Source: UBA920 sp964424635 (GTDB lineage Bacteria > Patescibacteriota > Doudnabacteria > UBA920). Taken from it: a stretch of 26,814 nucleotides of DNA. Positions 21,163 to 26,814 of the stretch are shown one piece after another. The stretch lies in NCBI GenBank assembly GCA_964424635.1, contig CAYRJC010000007.1:1-26814 (forward strand), written 5' to 3'. How positions within the stretch are numbered: position 1 is the stretch's first letter; the number at the start of each line of letters is the position of its first letter. Position numbers and translations under genes: made by a program. The notes beneath the pieces were generated by a model, which did no database searches, was not told where the DNA came from, and worked only from the letters and a program-made list of their open reading frames with translations.

Positions 21163-22485
21163 ATGGAAATACAAACTTTACAAAACCAAATAACTGAACC
21201 TGTAATAGCTGAAGCACCGAAATCCTACTGTTTATATGCACGTAAATCCACTGAACAAGATGAACGCCAAGCACTTAGTATAGACTCGCAAATTAAAGAA
21301 ATGCTCGAGCTTGCCCAGCGAGAAGGAATTAATGTAACTGAGATAAGACGAGAAAGTCATTCAGCAAAAGCTTCTGCAGCAAGACCAGTCTTTAATGAAC
21401 TCATTAACGACATTAGATCCGGAAAGTTTAACGCCATACTAACATGGGCACCCGATCGATTAAGTAGAAATGCTGGGGATCTTGGGTCGCTTGTCGACCT
21501 AATGGATCAAAAGTTACTTCACGAGATAAGAACATATGGACAAAAATTCTCTAACTCGCCTAACGAAAAGTTTCTTTTGATGATTCTCTGCAGCCAAGCG
21601 AAACTAGAGAATGATAATAAAGGGTTAAATGTTAAGCGAGGGCTTAAAACCAGGGTCGAAATGGGTCTAAGGCCATGTATGGCCCCCACAGGATATCTGA
21701 ATGAAAATAGAACTGACAGAAAAGGGCATGTACTTGTCGATCCGCTCCGCGCACCAGTTATAAAGCAAATGTTTGAGAAAGTAGCACATGAACACTTTGC
21801 TGGTCGCGACCTATTCTACTGGTTACGAGATGAGATGAAGTTCCTAACTAAAAATGGAAAACCCCTGGCTTTAAGTAATATTTATCTAATCTTGAGAAAT
21901 ACTTTTTACTACGGAGTGGTGGAATTTCCAAAGGGCAGCGGCAAATGGTATACCGGGAAACACGAACCAATTATATCTAAAGAGCTATACGAGCTAACAC
22001 AAAAACAATTAAACCGATTCAATGTAGTTCGATCGGTTACAAAAGAGTTTGCTTTTACAAAGCTGCTTAATTGCGGGTTGTGTGGCTCAGGTATCCGAGC
22101 AGAGGAAAAAACCAAAACACTGAAAGACGGAACAATAAGCAGGCATGTTTACTACGGTTGCACCAAGGCAAAAGATCTATACTGCAAGTGCGGATATATC
22201 CGAGAGGAAGAACTAATAAATCAGTTAGCGAAAATAATAGATCAGGTCGATATCAACGAACTAGGTATGAAAGCCAAGCTAGAAGAAGAAATTAAGAGAT
22301 ACCGATTCTTTCAAAATAAAGTACTAGGAGAAAAAGACAGCGACCCGGAGGCCGCTGATGAAATAAATATCCGTAATTATGCTAAATATATTTTGAATCA
22401 AGGAAGTATTAATGAAAAACGAGAGCTTTTGGGGTGTCTGAAAAGTAGAATATTATTAGCTAATAAATATATCTCATTTAGATAA
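21163..22485 (+). CDS. Serine recombinase, copy 2
   Basis: A 440-residue enzyme with the same domain order as copy 1: resolvase domain with catalytic Ser29 (CLYARKSTEQDERQALS, then RESHSAKASAARPVFNEL, WAPDRLSRN), recombinase domain (PTGYLNENRTDRKG, SNIYLILRNTFYYGVVEFP) and zinc ribbon (CGLCGSG...YYGCTKAKDLYCKCGYIRE). The two proteins differ most in the recombinase-domain helices and at the C-terminus, which set DNA specificity, so they may use different att sites. Its stop is two bases from the convergent APH gene, putting the island end close to here. Confidence 0.93.
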   Translation: MEIQTLQNQITEPVIAEAPKSYCLYARKSTEQDERQALSIDSQIKEMLELAQREGINVTEIRRESHSAKASAARPVFNELINDIRSGKFNAILTWAPDRLSRNAGDLGSLVDLMDQKLLHEIRTYGQKFSNSPNEKFLLMILCSQAKLENDNKGLNVKRGLKTRVEMGLRPCMAPTGYLNENRTDRKGHVLVDPLRAPVIKQMFEKVAHEHFAGRDLFYWLRDEMKFLTKNGKPLALSNIYLILRNTFYYGVVEFPKGSGKWYTGKHEPIISKELYELTQKQLNRFNVVRSVTKEFAFTKLLNCGLCGSGIRAEEKTKTLKDGTISRHVYYGCTKAKDLYCKCGYIREEELINQLAKIIDQVDINELGMKAKLEEEIKRYRFFQNKVLGEKDSDPEAADEINIRNYAKYILNQGSINEKRELLGCLKSRILLANKYISFR

Positions 22486-22487
22486 TA

Positions 22488-23477
22488 TTATATATTTTTG
22501 AAGTAATCCAAGTCTTTAATTAACTCTTGCTTGCAATGATTAAGTCCAATGTGGTTTTTATCATTCTCATAATAATCCATAGCGCCAAATCCTAAGTTTA
22601 TTCTCCAAGCATGCAGTAGCTTTTCAAAGTCAGGATGATCAATACGAGATTTATCAGGATAACCTTCGAGGAGCCACTCGAGCGGGTATTCATTATTAAA
22701 GTAATAATGCCAACGTGCGAATTCTTCTATTGGATCGCCAGACTTGGCATTTTCAAAATCTATTACGCCATTAATATGACCATCCTTAACTAGAAAGTGC
22801 TTAGGACCATAATCTTGATGGAGCAATGAACCTTGGTGAAAATCATAACCGTTAGCAATTTCTTCCAATATTTGTAGACCCTTCTTCATCTGCTCTCTAT
22901 CCATTTCCATAACATCTGCGATTTCCATTAAACGCTCAGGATCACGCGACCATTCTGTTAGTGACTCTTGAATAGTCTTAAATTCACCAACACCTTCACC
23001 ATCTATTAAACCAAAACCTTCTGTCTTTACTGTATGGATTTGACTGAGAATTTTACCACCTTCGCTGGTAATTTTATGTTTTTCTTCTTCAGTGATATCC
23101 GGTATCTGGTCAAACGGAGTACCTTCTATTTGTTTTTGCAAACAAAAGGTGCGTGGACCATCCTCGGTTTCAAGAGTAGATAGATTCACGATCTCAGGAA
23201 CAGGTACCGCTTCTTTTGCCGACTGTTCAATAGCCCATCGCTCCTTAGCTGCGCGCTCTCCTGTAGCATGGGCGATGCGAAGGATCAGTTTGTTAGATTC
23301 TGTAGTGATTTTATACACTTCGTTTACTTCACCATGAATTAACCGCTCTGTAGAGAGTGGTGTCTCATTAGTTGCGTCTGTAACTACTTGGTCAATTAAT
23401 GCTTGAGGTGTTTTGAAGCGTTCAGCTTTTGCATTTATAAATGCTTGGTAATCAGATACTTCTGGTGAATTGGTCAT
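22488..23477 (-). CDS. APH-fold phosphotransferase 1
   Basis: A kinase-like protein of 329 residues (from ATG 23477; ATG 23483 is also in frame). ERLIHGEVNEVYKITT and LILRIAH form the nucleotide-binding lobe; LLHQDYGPKHFLVKDG is the catalytic loop and GVIDFENAKSGDP the metal-binding DFE block. In the usual HxDxxxxN motif the Asn is replaced by His (HQDYGPKH), which may alter metal binding or activity. It probably phosphorylates a small molecule; resistance to an aminoglycoside or macrolide cannot be claimed. A perfect TATAAT is six bases before ATG 23477, so the transcript appears leaderless. Confidence 0.8.
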   Translation of the reverse strand: MTNSPEVSDYQAFINAKAERFKTPQALIDQVVTDATNETPLSTERLIHGEVNEVYKITTESNKLILRIAHATGERAAKERWAIEQSAKEAVPVPEIVNLSTLETEDGPRTFCLQKQIEGTPFDQIPDITEEEKHKITSEGGKILSQIHTVKTEGFGLIDGEGVGEFKTIQESLTEWSRDPERLMEIADVMEMDREQMKKGLQILEEIANGYDFHQGSLLHQDYGPKHFLVKDGHINGVIDFENAKSGDPIEEFARWHYYFNNEYPLEWLLEGYPDKSRIDHPDFEKLLHAWRINLGFGAMDYYENDKNHIGLNHCKQELIKDLDYFKNI

Positions 23478-23483
23478 AGTCAT

Positions 23484-23489
23484 ATTATA
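23484..23489 (-). promoter_or_regulatory. -10 box of the APH 1 gene
   Basis: TATAAT on the minus strand, six bases before ATG 23477 and touching ATG 23483. This spacing argues for the second ATG as the leaderless start. Confidence 0.55.
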
Positions 23490-23498
23490 CGTTATTAT

Positions 23499-24020
23499 TT
23501 AAACGCTGTTGCTATCCAAAATTTCTACAATCTTATCTGCAACTTGTTCTGGAGAAAGTTCATTGGTATCAATTATATCCACGCCATAATTTTGCGCCTC
23601 CTCATGCATAACTGAAGAAAAGTTTACACTGTCTTCAATAAATTCATCTACTGTTTTATTTGCTACGCGTTCGATTCCTTCGATGCTTCGTGGTGTCTGG
23701 TACCTGTTCCATAGTCTTTTCCGAATCGTTTCTGGTGCTGCATCAAGCAATACAAATCCTACGGATTCATGGTGTCCGATTTCGCTTGGCCTGGCAAAAC
23801 CACAAATAATAGTTTTAATATTTTGCCCAGCATTCTTGACACCTAATTCAATCCAATGTTCAGTCTCGTTAATGCGCCATTGCCTGTCAGCGCCATCTGG
23901 CACTCCGCGCTCATCAAAATCATGTATCTCGTAGCCAGGAGGCAGTTTTGATTTCAAACGTCCTATAGTTGTAGTCTTACCGACACCACTAACGCCGGTA
24001 ATGAAATATGTGGTTTTCAT
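23499..24020 (-). CDS. P-loop kinase-like protein
   Basis: A 173-residue protein with Walker A at the extreme N-terminus (YFITGVSGVGKTTTIGRL), then HDFDERG (substrate/metal Asp), TIICGFARP, GFVLLDAAPETIRKRLWNRY (lid arginines) and a C-terminal helix. The size and layout fit the shikimate/gluconate/adenylate-kinase-like group. Substrate unknown. It follows the S51 peptidase gene by four bases, in one operon with it. Confidence 0.75.
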   Translation of the reverse strand: MKTTYFITGVSGVGKTTTIGRLKSKLPPGYEIHDFDERGVPDGADRQWRINETEHWIELGVKNAGQNIKTIICGFARPSEIGHHESVGFVLLDAAPETIRKRLWNRYQTPRSIEGIERVANKTVDEFIEDSVNFSSVMHEEAQNYGVDIIDTNELSPEQVADKIVEILDSNSV

Positions 24021-24024
24021 AATA

Positions 24025-24636
24025 TTATGGTTGCACGAATTCTATTTTACCAGCACCAACTTGCTTTACTTCATTGCCATTTACAACAATGGCTGATTTA
24101 TCATCTCCCCAATATGTTGGTTTTCCCATCATCGACGCATACCCCTGTATATCTTCGCGCGTTCTTTTTACAAAAGGTGAACCCATGTGCGGTACGAAAA
24201 GAAAATCAACATAATGCAGGCCTTCAGTTTTTGTTGGATTGATCACAGGACAGCACATTACGCTACCTGCACTAATACCTACTAAAACCCTTGTTTGTAT
24301 TAACTGAGTTAATTGTTCGCCCAGCTTATGCTTAATGCAGTCTAATAAGTATTTAGTATCACCGCCCCCAAAAACCAAAACTTGAGCTTGTTCTAACCGT
24401 AAAATTATCTGATCGGTACTTAAAGAAGCGATGTCTACGATATCAATCTTCTTGCAGTTTAACTGCCTAAAACGCATAAGGTCATCAATCAACCAGCTTT
24501 TATCCTCATCTTCAACATTGGCAGCGGTAGGGATAAAAGCAATGTTTAAACTAGATGCTTCTGTACCACCTAATTCCAATAGAGCACTTATTAAATTATC
24601 ATTTCTAATTCCTCCAGATGTGAGCAAGAGTTTCAT
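24025..24636 (-). CDS. Peptidase S51 (dipeptidase E-like)
   Basis: A 203-residue serine peptidase of the class I glutamine amidotransferase-like fold. LLLTSGGIRNDNLISALLELGG starts the fold, VLVFGGGDTKYLLDCI follows, and GISAGSVMCCPVI carries the nucleophile Ser in GxSAGS. It would cleave Asp- or alpha-linked dipeptides in the cytoplasm. It lies downstream of the methyltransferase gene and four bases before the kinase. Confidence 0.85.
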   Translation of the reverse strand: MKLLLTSGGIRNDNLISALLELGGTEASSLNIAFIPTAANVEDEDKSWLIDDLMRFRQLNCKKIDIVDIASLSTDQIILRLEQAQVLVFGGGDTKYLLDCIKHKLGEQLTQLIQTRVLVGISAGSVMCCPVINPTKTEGLHYVDFLFVPHMGSPFVKRTREDIQGYASMMGKPTYWGDDKSAIVVNGNEVKQVGAGKIEFVQP

Positions 24637-24657
24637 ACAGTTAAAGCACAGAGAGCG

Positions 24658-25422
24658 TTAATTAGTTATTTTTACAGATTTAATAATGATTGACGAAGGA
24701 ATTGGACTAGACTTTTTCTTTCCCTTAAATTTAGTGGTAGAGGTTGGCTCGGCAACCTGTGATACTAACAACCCATATTTTGCTGCGGTGTTGATATATG
24801 TTTGTATTGGTCGTTTGTAAGTCAAATAATGAACAGTTTTGGCTTCCCCATTCACTTTCCATGTTTTTTCGACCCGCTTGATATAGTCTTTGGGATATTT
24901 TTTGGATAATTCGATAATATCAATCGGCTCACCCATACTTGTATCTTCACCGACAGCTTTTCTAAATACCGGAAACAGCGGATGAAGGATATTGTATATT
25001 ACAACACCGTTAGGTTTCAGGATACTTGCAATACCTTTAAATAGTCCATCAAGATTTTCTATATAGAAAATACCTTGATTAATGACGACAGCATCAAAGT
25101 GATTTTTCGGTAAACCCTTCGTGTCCGTTCCTTCTTGTGCTATATACTGAATATTTTTACTGTCGTATTTAGTTTTGGCTATTTCAATCAACTCTGGTGC
25201 GACATCGGAAGCAAACACTTCTTTAGCACCTTTCTTAATAAGTTGACGAGAGAGAAAGCCATTACCGCACGCAATCTCATATACAAGCTTACCTTTAAGA
25301 TTCCCAAGCATCTCAAAAAATATTGGAATTTGGAGTTTAATTGCTGCGATATTCGAACCATCTTCCCCCACCTTAGCATCCCAAAGTTCTGCAAATTTAC
25401 CGAATGATGTTTTTACTTTCAT
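24658..25422 (-). CDS. SAM-dependent methyltransferase, class I
   Basis: A 254-residue protein with motif I as LVYEIACGNGFLSRQLIKKGA, motif II region VFASDVAPELIEIAK, and FDAVVINQGIFYIEN (motif IV), with ILKPNGVVIYNILHP (motif VI). The N-terminus (SFGKFAELWDAKVGEDG) is typical of small-molecule or quinone-type methyltransferases. Substrate unknown. It starts one base after the APH 2 stop, so the genes are coupled. Confidence 0.8.
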   Translation of the reverse strand: MKVKTSFGKFAELWDAKVGEDGSNIAAIKLQIPIFFEMLGNLKGKLVYEIACGNGFLSRQLIKKGAKEVFASDVAPELIEIAKTKYDSKNIQYIAQEGTDTKGLPKNHFDAVVINQGIFYIENLDGLFKGIASILKPNGVVIYNILHPLFPVFRKAVGEDTSMGEPIDIIELSKKYPKDYIKRVEKTWKVNGEAKTVHYLTYKRPIQTYINTAAKYGLLVSQVAEPTSTTKFKGKKKSSPIPSSIIIKSVKITN

Positions 25423-25423
25423 G

Positions 25424-26485
25424 TTAATCGTGATTAAAAATTTTACCGTAATAGGATTGATCTAATTGCTCCGATGTATTGGCAATTTCTTCATTAACTA
25501 AATTATCAGCCATTTCCTTATTCCAAGACTCAGACCAATTTTGGGCCATCCAATATACACCGTTTATAACACCTAAAACATTCAGCTTTTTTAATAACTG
25601 CTCATCTGCAAAGATATCTTTCAGCTCTTCTTTTAGTACTGAGTAAAGATCATAAAAATTCTTTCCTTTGTACTGGTTAAAGTCCTTTGTACCTTCAACA
25701 AACTGAGATGGGTTATCAATAAAGCCCAGTAATGATATTAGTGTTCGATATTTTGGTGCTTTCTGTGCGCTATCAAAATCAATCACAGCTGTTACTTTAT
25801 CGGCTTCATGTATAATATTTCCCATATGTAAATCAGTGTGTACAAAAACAGCTTGTTCGTTATGAAATAGTTCTATGTTTTGGTTAACATACTTTTCTAT
25901 TTGATCTATGTGTTCTTCAGAAACTAAGTTTAGTTCTCTTATAACCTTGAGATTTTCTGAGAACTGCTGATTCAGAAATTCAGAATACGTAGGAAAAGAT
26001 TGATCGCTGTTAATCTCTCCAAAATTTTCAAAGGTAATATTATGGAGTTGTTTGACTACTTGAAGGGCCTGTCTGAATATTGATTTCCTTTCTTCTTCCG
26101 GCATGTCAAAAATGGTTTCTAGCAACATTTGGCCTTTAGCGCGTTCCATAACCAATGCTTCAAAAGGAGTTTTATCGAAATAATCGTATGCTAAGACTTT
26201 TACTACAGGGGCAGCGTTACCCAGCTTATCAGACACAATTTTATTAGCTACATAACTATGGCTACTTTTGTCTTGATTAAGCTTTACCACTAATTCAGGT
26301 GTTAGATAGGTTGCATTTACATTACCTACAGAGGCTTCTCGAAGGTTGGCTTCTGACACTCTAAAACCTAACTCCTCAAGGGTTTTGGCAACTTCATTTG
26401 AATCNNNNNNNNNNACAACGCGCTCTTTATATTGAGCGGCGACCTCTTCTTGATATTTATCTGAGTCAGAATATTTTTCAGTCAT
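25424..26485 (-). CDS. APH-fold phosphotransferase 2 (contains 10-N gap)
   Basis: A kinase-like protein of about 353 residues. The catalytic loop FVHTDLHMGNIIHE has the full HxDxxxxN set, followed by TAVIDFDSAQKAPKYR. The N-lobe is around NVNATYLTPELVVKLNQDKSSH. ATG 26485 is used; the frame further upstream runs through a terminator and is not coding. Bases 26405-26414 are N, so frame continuity between the first 22 residues and the rest is not proven. First gene of the operon with the methyltransferase, peptidase and kinase. Confidence 0.75.
   Translation of the reverse strand: MTEKYSDSDKYQEEVAAQYKERVXXXXDSNEVAKTLEELGFRVSEANLREASVGNVNATYLTPELVVKLNQDKSSHSYVANKIVSDKLGNAAPVVKVLAYDYFDKTPFEALVMERAKGQMLLETIFDMPEEERKSIFRQALQVVKQLHNITFENFGEINSDQSFPTYSEFLNQQFSENLKVIRELNLVSEEHIDQIEKYVNQNIELFHNEQAVFVHTDLHMGNIIHEADKVTAVIDFDSAQKAPKYRTLISLLGFIDNPSQFVEGTKDFNQYKGKNFYDLYSVLKEELKDIFADEQLLKKLNVLGVINGVYWMAQNWSESWNKEMADNLVNEEIANTSEQLDQSYYGKIFNHD
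26405..26414. other. Ten-N assembly gap
   Basis: A run of ten unknown bases inside the APH 2 gene. Ten Ns are often a placeholder of unknown true length, so the contig may be scaffolded here. Confidence 0.95.
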
Positions 26486-26498
26486 ACATATAGCATAA

Positions 26499-26550
26499 CA
26501 AAAAACCGCCCTTTCGGGCAGTCGTGGATGACCCACTTAGGTCATCCGGA
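26499..26550 (-). terminator. Terminator region after tRNA-Gln
   Basis: Read on the minus strand: a hairpin GGATGACC...GGTCATCC (26526-26549) and then GCCC-GAAA-GGGC followed by GGTTTTTT. The second hairpin with its T-run is a standard rho-independent terminator for the tRNA transcript, placed just before the APH 2 start. Confidence 0.7.
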
Positions 26551-26563
26551 TACTTTAGTTTGG

Positions 26564-26638
26564 TGGCTGGGGTACTAGGATTCGAACCTAGGAATGAGCG
26601 GTTCAGAGCCGCTTGCCTTACCGCTTGGCTATACCCCA
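26564..26638 (-). tRNA. tRNA-Gln (CUG anticodon)
   Basis: All arms are visible on the minus strand: acceptor TGGGGTA/TACCCCA, D arm GCC-AAGCGGTAA-GGC, anticodon arm AGCGG-CTCTGAA-CCGCT giving anticodon CTG (reads CAG, Gln), T arm CTAGG-TTCGAAT-CCTAG, discriminator G and an encoded CCA. Length 75 with CCA. Confidence 0.93.
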
Positions 26639-26694
26639 ATGTAAGCAATTTAGGCTATTTTAGCAGTTTTACATTAAAAATTCAATACGTAATC

Positions 26695-26703
26695 TGCTAT
26701 AAT
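26695..26703 (+). promoter_or_regulatory. Extended -10 promoter of the last gene
   Basis: TGCTATAAT with the TATAAT (26698-26703) ending six bases before the ATG at 26710. The predicted transcript is leaderless. Confidence 0.6.
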
Positions 26704-26709
26704 TAAGCT

Positions 26710-26814
26710 ATGTCATTTAAGAAAACAAAACACGCGTCTCACTTATCGCTGGAAGGCACTGGTCGTATTGAAGCTTTTAGCGACGGAGTAGTCGCGATTA
26801 TTGTAACTTTACTA
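26710..26814 (+). CDS. TMEM175/DUF1211-like membrane protein, N-terminal part (cut by window end)
   Basis: Thirty-five codons are visible. GRIEAFSDGVVAIIVTLL is the signature first helix of prokaryotic TMEM175 (DUF1211) potassium-channel proteins (motif RxxxFSDGVxAI). The short N-terminus (SFKKTKHASHLSLEGT) is basic. The rest lies outside the window. Confidence 0.85.
   Translation, partial: MSFKKTKHASHLSLEGTGRIEAFSDGVVAIIVTLL

Noticed and set aside
26405..26485. Biological break in the APH 2 gene at the Ns
   Set aside because: The Ns are an assembly gap; both sides are compatible with one gene, so no pseudogene call is justified.
1..26814. CRISPR array
   Set aside because: No set of regularly spaced direct repeats was seen; the repeats present are short pairs.

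Overview
The window most likely comes from a Patescibacteria/CPR-type bacterium, possibly a saccharibacterium or parcubacterium. This is an inference from the AT-rich sequence, the standard genetic code with TGA as stop, the style of the serine recombinases (YARKST...ERQALSIDSQ), and promoters whose -10 box lies 5-6 bases before the start codon. A run of ten Ns and two probable one-base homopolymer indels suggest a draft, perhaps metagenomic, assembly.

Bases 1-11450 form the first island: the tail of a DNA methyltransferase, terminase small and large subunits, a convergent zinc-ribbon/membrane/OB-fold protein with a structured RNA leader, a nine-gene copper-handling operon under a CsoR/RcnR-type repressor (repressor, DUF1573, CcdA-like channel, small membrane proteins, double DUF305, DUF3105, cytochrome b5, copper-binding protein, CopB ATPase), and a serine recombinase closed by a terminator.

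Bases 11450-22485 form a second, paralogous island. A minus-strand operon runs from a LexA-like repressor through a DUF2188 protein and a CBASS anti-phage core: an HNH-SAVED effector (Cap5-like), a CD-NTase, and an E2-like protein with a SEC-C tail. It continues with a frameshifted zinc-ribbon protein, a HEPN protein, a two-helix membrane protein and a P-loop kinase. Divergently lie a second TerS-TerL pair, a second zinc-ribbon/membrane protein with the same type of RNA leader, and a second serine recombinase. No capsid, portal or tail gene is visible, so these look like recombinase- and terminase-bearing islands carrying metal resistance and defence cargo.

Bases 22486-26814 look more chromosomal: two APH-fold kinases, a P-loop kinase, an S51 peptidase and a methyltransferase on the minus strand, then tRNA-Gln(CUG), and the start of a TMEM175-like channel gene on the plus strand.

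The most striking novelty is an RNA leader of about 200 nt present twice (2730-2933 minus, 20436-20630 plus). The two copies share sequence blocks and helices with compensatory changes. In each, one 10-nt strand can pair with either of two identical partners, one of which directly abuts the start codon. It looks like a two-state switch controlling the zinc-ribbon proteins. The second point of interest is the CBASS operon, with a non-standard accessory set and a LexA-type regulator, on a terminase-bearing island.
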